A stretch of 43,351 bases of DNA from Mariprofundus sp. Lineage in GTDB: Bacteria > Pseudomonadota > Zetaproteobacteria > Mariprofundales > Mariprofundaceae. The DNA lies in NCBI GenBank assembly GCA_021772775.1, contig JAJFLH010000024.1:1-43351 (forward strand). Direction: 5' to 3'. Below the pieces are notes generated by a model. It worked only from the letters and a program-made list of their open reading frames with translations, was not told the DNA's origin and searched no databases. Both the position numbers and the translations under genes were made by a program. Of this stretch, positions 34,656 to 42,904 are shown in pieces; positions within the stretch are counted from its first letter, which is position 1; every line of letters starts with the position of its first letter.

Positions 34656-35723
34656 ATGCATCGAATAATTGCTCTTACGGTAATGTTGGTGGCTTTTGCG
34701 CCATCATTACAGGCAGAAGACTTTCTCAATTGGTTAGATGCCGTAGGCTCACAACATAGTGATAAGAGTGTGATTGAAGGGGATCGAGCCGAGTTGATCA
34801 CACTTGAGAAAAGGGAAACTGAGATGTATCCCAAAGTGTCTCCCGATGGGAAATACTTTTTAACGGTGTCGAGTAAGAGTCGTCAATATATGATTACACG
34901 ACGACTTTTAGAAAATGGAGATCCTATCAATGTTGTCAGTGAATCTGATCCGCAGGCACTGGATTCAATTGCATGGTATGGCAATGAGGCTGTGACATTT
35001 CTGTCATTTCGAGCAGATAGCCCAGGGCTTTGGAAAAAGCCGGTAACTGGTGGTGTGACCCGGCGCTTGAATGGGCGACTGGATGGTGAGTTAAGAAGTC
35101 CAATCGTACTCGAAGATGAGAGCATTATTGCCGTACGTTTGCACTCCTCTTCACGTCTTGTGGCACCGAAGAGTGTGAAGAAAAAGAGCCATAAGCTGGC
35201 TTTTGACAACTGGCAGTCGAAGGGTAAACAGCCGCATCTGATTAAAATCAGTAAAGAGGGGGTGGAGAGTGAGCTTGCTTCAGGTGTGAATCCATCACTA
35301 TCTCCGGATGGTAAGCGTTTGGTCTTTTCAATGCAGGCAGGACGCAGTTGGCATCTGTTTATGATGAATGTGGATGGCTCAGGATTAATGCAGCTGTCTG
35401 AAGGGCGCAGCATTGATGTGCAGCCGACCTGGAGTCCTGATGGTAAGTGGGTGGCTTTTACATCCAATCGTGGTGACGCGGATATGCGTCAGAGCCAGAA
35501 AGGTAATTGGGATATTTGGATGATTGCTCACGATGGACGTCATTTAACCCGATTGACGATGGATGATGCAAAGGATGGTGCTCCGAGCTTTGCTAAAAAT
35601 GGCAGGATCTATTTTCATTCGGATCGAAAAGTGAGTAAACAGGATCTTGCAGATCATCAGTTGCATGGTTCCGTTCGGGGTTTTCATGTCTGGAGTGTAA
35701 TGTTGCCAGCAATGGCAAATTAA
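34656..35723 (+). CDS. Exported TolB-like beta-propeller protein (second of pair)
   Basis: 355 residues with a signal peptide (MHRIIALTVMLVAFAPSLQA, then EDF). PD40 repeats: YPKVSPDGKYFLTVSSKS, NPSLSPDGKRLVFSMQAG, QPTWSPDGKWVAFTSNRG and APSFAKNGRIYFHSDRK, spread through the whole chain more regularly than in its neighbour. It begins 9 bases after the first propeller's stop with AGGAGC 6-11 bases upstream, so the two are one transcript and probably arose by an old duplication; identity between them is low. The function is unknown; periplasmic protein-protein binding is the usual role of such propellers. Confidence 0.85.
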   Translation: MHRIIALTVMLVAFAPSLQAEDFLNWLDAVGSQHSDKSVIEGDRAELITLEKRETEMYPKVSPDGKYFLTVSSKSRQYMITRRLLENGDPINVVSESDPQALDSIAWYGNEAVTFLSFRADSPGLWKKPVTGGVTRRLNGRLDGELRSPIVLEDESIIAVRLHSSSRLVAPKSVKKKSHKLAFDNWQSKGKQPHLIKISKEGVESELASGVNPSLSPDGKRLVFSMQAGRSWHLFMMNVDGSGLMQLSEGRSIDVQPTWSPDGKWVAFTSNRGDADMRQSQKGNWDIWMIAHDGRHLTRLTMDDAKDGAPSFAKNGRIYFHSDRKVSKQDLADHQLHGSVRGFHVWSVMLPAMAN

Positions 35724-35788
35724 TTTCAAAGAGTCTAATTGCCCCGCTGCTTGCGGTGGGGGGTAGCCTATTCGCGCTGTGTTGATCT

Positions 35789-36037
35789 CTACTCTGTACT
35801 CTTATCGAGTCTCTCATGTAATCGTTGTCGCTGTTCATCTGATAGGCGGATTTCTCCATAGTTAGTGGTGTCAATCATTTCAGTGATTTTTCGGATAAAT
35901 TTCATGTTATGGCTGTAGTTCCGGCAATGTTTACACATGGCCAGGTGTATGTTGAATTTTAAGCGCTCGAAAAGCGAAAGGGGACGATCAAGGCTATCTG
36001 ATGCCAGCTGACTGATCTCCCTGCAGGCATGTTTCAT
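35789..36037 (-). CDS. Zinc-finger anti-sigma factor (zf-HC2-like)
   Basis: 82 residues from ATG 36037, with AGGAG just upstream and a 4-base overlap with the sigma gene. The sequence KHACREISQLASDSLDRPLS...HLAMCKHCRNY carries the HXXXCXXC zinc motif of ZAS-type anti-sigma factors. There is no membrane helix, so it is a soluble, cytoplasmic regulator. A longer start at 36076 lies inside the sigma gene and lacks support. Pairing with the sigma factor indicates that it holds the latter inactive until a signal, often redox or metal, disturbs the zinc site. Confidence 0.85.
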   Translation of the reverse strand: MKHACREISQLASDSLDRPLSLFERLKFNIHLAMCKHCRNYSHNMKFIRKITEMIDTTNYGEIRLSDEQRQRLHERLDKSTE

Positions 36038-36603
36038 GATGAGGCTCCTCGTCCAAACCAGTTTGTATTTAAACATATACGCAGTGCATGTCGTGCTCTG
36101 TGTAACAGGACGTGTAGGTGGGTCGATGTGATATCGCAGGTCTTACATACTGTTTCGGACTCTTCACCACTGATCTCACGCATGCGGAAAACAAGCTGCT
36201 GTTTTTCTGGTAGTTTGTTTATGCAGGACTTCAGAGTTGCGTTAAATTGTGCGTTACTGAACAGCTCTTCAGGGTTTTCTTTCCATGCTCTGGGTGCTTC
36301 GCTCCAGCTGCCATTAGCGTTGAAGTAAGCCGATGTTGGGTCGTTTTCGACTGCTTCAGTGAGATTGCGTCCGCGTATTTCACGGCGGATATGATCAATG
36401 ATCTTGTGCTTTAATATGCCTACCAGCCAGGTGCGGAGAGAGGATTGTCCGGCAAACTTATCGTAGCCCTTCCATCCAGCTAATAGTGTCTCCTGCAACA
36501 TATCGGCAGCCAGCTCCTCATTATGCAGGCGAGACATGGCGAAACGGTAGAGGTAATCACCGTGTTCAGTTAACCATGTGTGTGGATCATCAGCTTTGTG
36601 CAT
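36034..36603 (-). CDS. ECF RNA polymerase sigma factor
   Basis: 189 residues. Region 2 (about 8-75) is seen in YLYRFAMSRLHNEELAADMLQETLLAGWKG and FAGQSSLRTWLVGILKHKIIDHIRR; region 4 (about 125-180) in INKLPEKQQLVFRMREISGEESETVC and HVLLHRARHALRI. An unusually long linker of about 45 residues joins the two. The anti-sigma gene overlaps its stop. It is divergent from murI and convergent with the TolB-like pair; control of that pair is possible but no matching promoter was identified. Confidence 0.92.
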   Translation of the reverse strand: MHKADDPHTWLTEHGDYLYRFAMSRLHNEELAADMLQETLLAGWKGYDKFAGQSSLRTWLVGILKHKIIDHIRREIRGRNLTEAVENDPTSAYFNANGSWSEAPRAWKENPEELFSNAQFNATLKSCINKLPEKQQLVFRMREISGEESETVCKTCDITSTHLHVLLHRARHALRICLNTNWFGRGASS

Positions 36604-36717
36604 GGAAAGCTACTCTGCCTGAAGCATGTATGCCTTCAAGTAATGATTATCCCTATTCGTTCTTTTTTACTGTTTTGTTAGTGTGCGCAAATACAGTTCG
36701 TGTCTATTGGGGCTTAA

Positions 36718-37527
36718 ATGCAATCAGAAGAGGCCATTGGTGTGTTTGATTCAGGTGTGGGGGGGCTTTCGGTCCTTGCACATATTCGTGATTGTTTGCC
36801 TCATGAACGGCTATTTTATGTCGCAGATTCAGCATTTATGCCCTACGGCTGCAAATCGAATCAGCTGGTGGAAGAGAGGTGTTTGAGTGTTGCAGCATTT
36901 TTCGCGGAGAAAAAATGCAAAGCCATGGTGGTGGCATGCAATACGGCTACGGCAGCAGCAGTGCATCACCTCAGAGCGATGTACGATATTCCAGTCATCG
37001 GTATGGAGCCGGCACTCAAGCCAGCAGTAGGTTTTAGCCGAGCAGGAGTGGTCGGTATACTTGCAACCAGTGGTACGGTTGGCAGTGAAAAGTTCAGACG
37101 TCTAAAAGATCGTTATGCCTTGGATGCGACGTTGATTGTGCAGCCTTGCCCAGGCCTGGTGGAGCAGATTGAAAAAGGGGATCTGGACAGTGAGATGACC
37201 CGAAGCATGCTGGGCTCATTTTTGCAGCCGTTAATGCTGCAGGGTGTTGATACGCTGGTGTTGGGTTGTACCCATTATCCATTTGTTGCGCCATTGATCA
37301 GAGAAATCGTTGGCGAGACTATAGCTATTGTTGATACAGGTGATGCCATTGCTCGTGAAGTGGAGCGGCAATTGCAGCTGAATAACTTGCTTCGATCACC
37401 ACTGCGACTGACAGATGACAGATCAGCTTTGGTGAAGTTTGGCACTACAGGTGATATCGATCAAGTTGAGCCTTTGATGTCCCAGTTGTGGGGGAAAGAC
37501 ACATCACCAAAGCAACTTCTGTTTTGA
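36718..37527 (+). CDS. murI: Glutamate racemase
   Basis: Makes D-glutamate for peptidoglycan. 269 residues with both catalytic cysteines in their motifs: Cys74 in VACNTAT and Cys184 in LGCTHYPF. The N-terminal IGVFDSGVGGLSV and VADSAFMPYG are also diagnostic. ATG 36718 has GGGG upstream and no alternative. It is divergent from the ECF sigma gene and precedes the small SAP-domain gene after about 80 bases of AT-rich DNA. Confidence 0.95.
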   Translation: MQSEEAIGVFDSGVGGLSVLAHIRDCLPHERLFYVADSAFMPYGCKSNQLVEERCLSVAAFFAEKKCKAMVVACNTATAAAVHHLRAMYDIPVIGMEPALKPAVGFSRAGVVGILATSGTVGSEKFRRLKDRYALDATLIVQPCPGLVEQIEKGDLDSEMTRSMLGSFLQPLMLQGVDTLVLGCTHYPFVAPLIREIVGETIAIVDTGDAIAREVERQLQLNNLLRSPLRLTDDRSALVKFGTTGDIDQVEPLMSQLWGKDTSPKQLLF

Positions 37528-37609
37528 TTTCTTGCACTTAGGTGGTTTGACGCTACTATGCGCGGCAATTAATATAATTAATAATAATATACTAGGATGT
37601 CAAGTTACT

Positions 37610-37804
37610 ATGAGCACAAAAAAAATCACCAAAAAAGCGTTAAACGATAAGGCTGCAAACCTTGGTTTGAAAGGTGCTGCAAAACTGCGTAAAACTGACC
37701 TGATTCATGCTATTCAAATTGCAGAAGGCAACAATGATTGTTTCGCACGCATCGAAAACTGTGATGTTACACCATGTTTGTATCGCGCTGAGTGTCAGGC
37801 ATAA
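37610..37804 (+). CDS. Small SAP/Rho-N-like protein with Cys-rich tail
   Basis: 64 residues from ATG 37610 (AGGATG about 10 bases upstream; the open frame upstream has no good start). Residues 5-45 form a SAP/Rho N-terminal-like helix-extended-helix (KALNDKAANLGLKGAAKLRKTDLIHAIQ), a fold that binds nucleic acid. The tail CFARIENCDVTPCLYRAEC has four cysteines and recurs in small bacterial proteins of this type, where it may bind metal. A strong terminator follows, suggesting independent, possibly high expression. Function unknown. Confidence 0.85.
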   Translation: MSTKKITKKALNDKAANLGLKGAAKLRKTDLIHAIQIAEGNNDCFARIENCDVTPCLYRAECQA

Positions 37805-37834
37805 CTTAATACACTCTCTTTTGAGTAACTGTTT

Positions 37835-37866
37835 AACGTGGGCCCTTTGTGGCCCACGTTTTTTTT
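37835..37866 (+). terminator. Strong intrinsic terminator
   Basis: A perfect 10-bp stem AACGTGGGCC / GGCCCACGTT with a 6-base loop CTTTGT, followed directly by a run of eight T in all. It closes the small SAP-domain gene transcript. Confidence 0.95.
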
Positions 37867-38159
37867 GTGCATTGGAACAGCGTGATCAAATAAGCGGCGA
37901 AGTTGACCCTTCAGTTTGCCTCTATAGAGTGCCCTCGCACTTCACGAGAGTGTAGTTGCACTGGATCGTTTTGGTTCCCCTGTTCAGTGAGTGCAGGTGT
38001 TGCTGCAGCTCATACTGTTCGGGCCAATTGTTTTCCCAAGGTCTGATACAGATTACTTACCACTGAGGACGCAGAGTAAAGTCAAAGAGTTCAGCACGTT
38101 TATGTTTTACTCGGCGTATTTGATGGTAAAAAAGATTTTGAATTTTGAAGGGGTTGAAG
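37867..38159. other. Leader region of serA
   Basis: About 290 bases without a gene. At 38059-38075 CACTGAGGACGCAGAG resembles the phrase CACGGAGGCACAGAG at 40721-40735 between hisZ and purA; such phrases are a common degenerate intergenic repeat in many genomes. GAAGGGG at the end is the serA ribosome site. No known riboswitch was recognised. Confidence 0.4.
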
Positions 38160-39749
38160 ATGTCTAAAGTTTGGATTGCAGATAAAATGTCTTCCCGTGC
38201 GATTGAAGTATTTAAAGCGCGTGGCATTGATGTGGATTACAAGCCGGGTCTCTCCGATGCTGAAAAGCTGGCGATTGTCGGTGATTATGACGCGATTGCA
38301 GTGCGTTCCTCTACAACCCTGAAAGGTGAGCTGCTGGAAGCTGCGCAACGTGTTAAAGTCATAGGCCGTGCTGGTATCGGCGTTGATAACGTTGATGTGG
38401 AAGGTTGCTCGCGTCGCGGTATCGTGGTGATGAATACCCCTTTTGGTAATACCATCACGACTGCCGAGTTGGCCATAGCACATATTGTGGCTGCTGCGCG
38501 TATGATTCCACTGGCATCAGAGTCCACCCGCAATGGTAAATGGGAAAAGTCCCGTTTTATGGGGATGGAGTTGACCGGCAAAAAAGCCGGTGTGATTGGT
38601 GCCGGCAATATCGGTGCAATTGTTTGTGATCGTTTGAAAGGGCTGCACATGTCAGTCTATGTCTATGATCCGTTTATCTCTGATGAACGTGCTGATGCGA
38701 TGGGTGTGACAAAAGTAGAAACAGTGGCTGAGTTGGCTGAAACCGTTGATGTGTTGACGATTCATGTGCCGCTACTTGAAGTTACCCGTAATTTAGTCAA
38801 CGCCGATATTATTGGCCGCATGAAAAAAGGTTCGATTATCGTTAACTGTGCCCGTGGTGGTATTGTTGATGAAGATGCGCTTTATGAAGCATGCGCGTCA
38901 GGTCATTTGAGAGCAGCTGCATTGGATGTGTTTGCTTCAGAGCCTGCTCGTGAAAACCGTCTGTTTGAACTCGATAATATTAGTTTTACACCGCATATCG
39001 GTGCATCGACTGATGAAGCGCAGGAGAATGTTGCTGTGCAGGTAGCTGAGCAGATGTCAGATTATCTGCTTGCCGGTACAGTCTCGAATGCAGTCAATGT
39101 GCCCTCCCTATCTGAAGAAGAGCAGCGCTTGTTAGCACCATATCTGTTGTTGGCTGAGCGCATGGGCCGTTTCATCGGTCAGACCATGAAACCGGGTTAC
39201 TCGCGTGTGAAAGTCAGTTTTGAGGGTGCCGCTTCTCATATCAATCGGAAGCCGTTGATCAATACCATGTTGCAGGGCTTGTTGTCGCATAGCATGGAAG
39301 ATGTCAACGCAGTCAATGCGGGCATGTTGGCCAAAGACCGTGGTATTGAGCTGGCTGAGTTTGCTTGTGAAACACCAGATCATTTTTCAACTCTGATTAC
39401 CCTGGAAGTTGAGGGTGATGAGGGTGTTCGTTCTGTCTCGGGTACACTATTTGATGATACACGTCCGCGTTTTGTCAGCTTTGATACCTGTGAAGTGGAG
39501 ATGACTCCAGAAGGTAATCTGATTGTGATTCAGAATGAAGACAAGCCGGGTATGATTGCGGCTATGGGTGCTGTTTTGGCTGATGCAGGCATCAACATCG
39601 GTGATTTCAGGTTAGGGCGTCGTGAAGATACAGCCAATGCAGTTGCGATGATTCAGGTGGATTCATCACCGTCACAGGATGTGCTGGAGCAGTTGGCTGC
39701 TTTGCCTGATATGCTGATGGTGCGTTATGCTGAACTGGGAGATATGTAG
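38160..39749 (+). CDS. serA: D-3-phosphoglycerate dehydrogenase
   Basis: First step of serine synthesis, oxidising 3-phosphoglycerate with NAD+. 529 residues, the long form with an intervening (ASB) domain and a C-terminal ACT domain. The NAD fold GVIGAGNIGAIVCDRL, the arginine stretch NCARGGIVDEDAL and the catalytic His of PHIGAST are present; the ACT domain contains NEDKPGMIAAMGAVLADAGI, the likely serine-feedback site. ATG 38160 is preferred over an upstream TTG at 38145 because of GAAGGGG. The next gene, hisZ, begins at the last base of its stop codon. Confidence 0.97.
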   Translation: MSKVWIADKMSSRAIEVFKARGIDVDYKPGLSDAEKLAIVGDYDAIAVRSSTTLKGELLEAAQRVKVIGRAGIGVDNVDVEGCSRRGIVVMNTPFGNTITTAELAIAHIVAAARMIPLASESTRNGKWEKSRFMGMELTGKKAGVIGAGNIGAIVCDRLKGLHMSVYVYDPFISDERADAMGVTKVETVAELAETVDVLTIHVPLLEVTRNLVNADIIGRMKKGSIIVNCARGGIVDEDALYEACASGHLRAAALDVFASEPARENRLFELDNISFTPHIGASTDEAQENVAVQVAEQMSDYLLAGTVSNAVNVPSLSEEEQRLLAPYLLLAERMGRFIGQTMKPGYSRVKVSFEGAASHINRKPLINTMLQGLLSHSMEDVNAVNAGMLAKDRGIELAEFACETPDHFSTLITLEVEGDEGVRSVSGTLFDDTRPRFVSFDTCEVEMTPEGNLIVIQNEDKPGMIAAMGAVLADAGINIGDFRLGRREDTANAVAMIQVDSSPSQDVLEQLAALPDMLMVRYAELGDM

Positions 39750-40708
39750 TGCCTACACATAAACCGATAATCGGCCTGAATGATGCATTTGGTTCACAGG
39801 CTAAAGCTTTGCGTCGTTTGCAGGGAAATATTCTGGAGCTGTTTGAAACAGCCGGTTATGAAGAGGTAATTCCGCCGATACTTGAGCGTCCTGATTCGAT
39901 GAACTCCGGTGCAGGTCGTTTTCTGGCTGATCAGACGGTGGTGTTTTCTGACCCGGCTGGTGCTGGCACGCTGGCAATTCGTTCGGATATGACACCTCAA
40001 ATTGCCCGTATTGCTGCGACTCGTCTGCAGCATGAAGAGATGCTCAAGCTCTGTTATTCAGGTACCGTGATGTTGGCTCGTCCAGACGTGCGTGGCGGTT
40101 CTCGTCAGCAGTGGCAGACGGGTGTTGAGTGTCTGGGTGTAGCAGGTAGCGCTGGTGATATTGAAGTGATGCATCTGGCGGCACGTACGATGCTGGCGGC
40201 TGGTTTTGATAAACCTGTCTTGCAGGTTGGTCATATTGGTCTGCTAAAAGCCTTGGTGGCTGGCAGTAAACATCCTTTGGATGTCTGGACAACACGTATT
40301 TCGCGTCGCTCTCCAGATGATCTGGCTGAACTTCTGGCAACTGAAGAGCTGCCTGATGCGGCTGAAGAGGCGTTGTTGGGTATGGTTTCCGGCGTGGCGG
40401 ATCAGCAGTGGTTGGTGGCACATATCGGATGTATTAACGATGCGTTTGACAGAGCTGCTAATGAGTTGCTTGCACTGGTTAATGAAGTCGGTGGCAAGAT
40501 GGAAGGGCATGTGTCTGTTTATGCGGATGCGGCAGTGATGCCACGCTTTTTGTATCATAGCGGTATCCTCTTCGCTGGATTTGCGGATGGTGTGGCGCAT
40601 GCGTTGCTTCATGGTGGGCGTTATGATGCTATGATGTCGGCACATGGTCGTGATATGCCTGCGACTGGTTTTTCATGTGATTTGTGGGCGTTGATTAACG
40701 CTGGGTAA
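39749..40708 (+). CDS. hisZ: ATP phosphoribosyltransferase regulatory subunit HisZ
   Basis: 319 residues. A paralogue of histidyl-tRNA synthetase without tRNA charging activity; needed as partner of the short form of HisG in the first step of histidine synthesis. Motif 2-like RSDMTPQIARIA and the C-terminal GGRYDAMMSAHGRDMPATGFSCD fit. It is shorter than many HisZ proteins (about 390). The start is GTG 39749, overlapping the serA stop by one base. hisG is not in the window. The hisZ-purA order is a known proteobacterial arrangement. Confidence 0.92.
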   Translation: MPTHKPIIGLNDAFGSQAKALRRLQGNILELFETAGYEEVIPPILERPDSMNSGAGRFLADQTVVFSDPAGAGTLAIRSDMTPQIARIAATRLQHEEMLKLCYSGTVMLARPDVRGGSRQQWQTGVECLGVAGSAGDIEVMHLAARTMLAAGFDKPVLQVGHIGLLKALVAGSKHPLDVWTTRISRRSPDDLAELLATEELPDAAEEALLGMVSGVADQQWLVAHIGCINDAFDRAANELLALVNEVGGKMEGHVSVYADAAVMPRFLYHSGILFAGFADGVAHALLHGGRYDAMMSAHGRDMPATGFSCDLWALINAG

Positions 40709-40792
40709 ACTAAACCGCAACGACACGGAGGCACAGAGAGGTGTAGTATCTCGTTGTGACTGGGTGGCTTGGTGGTTCATTATGGGGTTGAA

Positions 40793-42088
40793 ATGACAAA
40801 TACTGTAGCGATTGGAATCCAATGGGGCGATGAAGGTAAGGGTAAGATCGTTGATCTTCTCGCGCCTGATATTGATGTGGTGGCTCGTTTTCAGGGTGGT
40901 CCAAATGCCGGGCATACGCTGGTTATAGGTGATCAGAAAACGGTTTTGAACCATATCCCTTCCGGCGTGTTACATGATGAGACGCTATGTTTGATTGGTA
41001 ATGGTACCGTTGTTGATCCGTTCCGTCTGGTTGAAGAGATGGATATGTTATTGGCGGCAGGCATCCCTGTGGCGGATCGTTTGAAAATTTCCGAACGCTG
41101 TCAGTTGATTCTACCTTATCATCGCACACTCGATGCTGCGCGTGAAGTTGCCAAAGGTGCTGGTAAAATTGGTACAACAGGTAAGGGTATTGGCCCATGT
41201 TATGAAGACAAAACAGCCCGCCGTGGCATTCGTCTGATTGATCTGGCTGCCGATGATCTGGATGCACGTATCGATGCAAACCTCGAGTACGTTAATTTTA
41301 TGCTGACACAATATTTGAAAGCAGAGCCGGTTAACCGTGCTGATGTGGATGAAGCCATTGATCTGGCGAAAGCGCGTCTGTTGCCGCTTGCTGCTGATGT
41401 GCCGTTGATTCTACAGCGCTGTATCAAAGCAGGGGATAGGGTGCTCTATGAAGGCGCACAGGGTTCTATGCTGGATGTTGATCACGGTACTTACCCTTTT
41501 GTAACATCATCGAATACTGTTGCCGGTGCAGCGCTTGCAGGATTGGGCGTAGGGCCTGGTCAGGTTGATGCTGTGTTGGGAATCTGCAAGGCCTACACCA
41601 CCCGTGTAGGTGCCGGTCCATTTCCAACTGAGCAGTATAACGCTGACGGTATGTGTGATGCGAAGAATGCAGGAAAACACATGGCTGAAAGAGGTCATGA
41701 GTTTGGTTCAACGACTGGTCGTCCGCGCCGTACCGGTTGGTTTGATGCACCGGTTGTTCAGCATGCCGCGCGTATCAATGGCGTGACAGGATTAGCGATT
41801 ACCAAGCTGGACGTGCTCGATGGTTTAGAAGAGGTGAAGCTGTGTGTTGGTTATGAGTTGAATGGAGAGCTTTTAGAGTCCATGCCTGCATGTTGCAACA
41901 AACTGGAAGCAGTCACTCCTGTATACGAGACATTACCAGGCTGGAGCGAAAATACTTTTGGTGCGACATCTTTGGATCAGCTGCCTGCCAATGCAAAAGC
42001 ATTGCTAGATCGCATTGAAGAGGTGTGTGAGTGCCCGATCACTATGTTATCTACAGGCCCGGATCGCGGTCATATTATTCACCTTTAA
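40793..42088 (+). CDS. purA: Adenylosuccinate synthetase
   Basis: Joins IMP and aspartate with GTP in AMP synthesis. 431 residues. The GTP-binding P-loop variant QWGDEGKGKIVD, the IMP-site segments GPNAGHT and GTTGKGIGPCYEDK, and the C-terminal GATSLDQLPANAKALL are all in place. ATG 40793 gives the family start MTNTVAIGIQWG with GGGG just upstream; an earlier in-frame ATG at 40769 adds eight unrelated residues. An intrinsic terminator follows. Confidence 0.97.
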   Translation: MTNTVAIGIQWGDEGKGKIVDLLAPDIDVVARFQGGPNAGHTLVIGDQKTVLNHIPSGVLHDETLCLIGNGTVVDPFRLVEEMDMLLAAGIPVADRLKISERCQLILPYHRTLDAAREVAKGAGKIGTTGKGIGPCYEDKTARRGIRLIDLAADDLDARIDANLEYVNFMLTQYLKAEPVNRADVDEAIDLAKARLLPLAADVPLILQRCIKAGDRVLYEGAQGSMLDVDHGTYPFVTSSNTVAGAALAGLGVGPGQVDAVLGICKAYTTRVGAGPFPTEQYNADGMCDAKNAGKHMAERGHEFGSTTGRPRRTGWFDAPVVQHAARINGVTGLAITKLDVLDGLEEVKLCVGYELNGELLESMPACCNKLEAVTPVYETLPGWSENTFGATSLDQLPANAKALLDRIEEVCECPITMLSTGPDRGHIIHL

Positions 42089-42124
42089 TCAGTTAGCCCG
42101 ATAGGGGACGACAATAGATAAAAG

Positions 42125-42155
42125 AAAAGGGGAGGCGGTTGCTTCCCTTTTTTTA
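42125..42155 (+). terminator. Intrinsic terminator after purA
   Basis: GGGAGGC, loop GGTT, GCTTCCC (one G-U pair), extended by flanking A and T bases, followed by a run of seven T. It lies 40 bases after the purA stop. Confidence 0.92.
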
Positions 42156-42537
42156 TTTAATCTCATATATCGCTGCTAAAAAGCAAGGTTTTTAGCATCT
42201 GCAAATTAGCCGTCATTTCGGCATGCTTGTAGCCGGAACCCATCGTGCGATAAACGTTGTACTTCTCCATGGGAGGCTATGTGCCCCTTAGCTTTACATT
42301 GCCCGATAAAATCATTCAGGAAGAAGGTGAAGGCTGAGAAGCTACCCTAGGGTATGATAAATGTGCCGACTTTTCATCTCTCTTGCTTAATTAGGAAACA
42401 GTTTTCAATCATTCTCCATCAACCTATGGTGATTAAACTGTAGTGGTTAAGTTTCAACTTTCTCAAAAAAACTGCGTTTTATCATCAATATTGATGATGT
42501 GGGGCCTCTTTTTTGATGTCAGGGCATTGCTGTCCGG
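42156..42537. other. Gene-poor stretch leading into mobile-element debris
   Basis: I see no firm gene. A 35-codon open frame on the minus strand (42163-42270, MEKYNVYRTMGSGYKHAEM...) has a normal ATG but no clear ribosome site; it may be a gene remnant. From 42459 the sequence matches the unit at 7066 onward, including the palindrome at 42481-42498. Confidence 0.5.
42481..42498. repeat. Perfect 18-base palindrome, copy 2
   Basis: Identical to 7097-7114, again preceded by TGCGTTTT and by TTTCTCAAAA a few bases further out. Confidence 0.9.
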
Positions 42538-42885
42538 TTAAATGTTGAGTAGCTGCATTTGGTGTGGATTAAGTTTTGATTTACATTTTATTGGTGGGGC
42601 AGAATCACCAAATAGGTCGGCAATACTTTTTCGTTGAACGATGTTGACCGCTACCAGTCGAGCGAGCTGCTGTAACGACCTCTTCGTTGGCATAATCATT
42701 CTCGTTATCTTCAATATTAAATAAGCAATCATGGCAATAATGATCTGGACCTTTACCGCATTCTCAGCCGTTCCCATAAACCGTTTGATCTTCAAGTTCT
42801 GCTTAATCCATTTGAAAAACAGCTCAATCTGCCAGCGTTGCTTACGATCAATGGGGTCAGACTCGATTGATTTTAGTTTGTTCAC
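42538..42885 (-). pseudogene. IS4 family transposase, C-terminal fragment
   Basis: 115 codons. RKQRWQIELFFKWIKQNLKI followed by FMGTAENAVKVQIIIAMIAYLIL is the C-terminal part of an IS4-family DDE transposase, including the YREK-like region with its catalytic Glu (QIELFFKW). The catalytic Asp residues and some 250-300 N-terminal residues are missing. The first residues (MNKLKSIESDP) are read from the flanking repeat, so the present start is an artefact of truncation. It cannot be active by itself. Confidence 0.82.
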
Positions 42886-42904
42886 GGTATTTCTTTGATT
42901 TCAA

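Noticed and set aside
34883-35467. 194-residue antisense open frame inside the second propeller gene
   Set aside because: Shadow frame; the sense strand has a signal peptide and PD40 repeats.
35741-35760. CCCCGC...GGGG hairpin between the propeller gene and the anti-sigma gene
   Set aside because: Stable stem but no U tract; may be a weak convergent terminator, not reported as a feature.
40709-40790. CAACGA...TCGTTG inverted bases between hisZ and purA
   Set aside because: Short stem around a common intergenic CACGGAGGCACAGAG phrase; no evidence of function.
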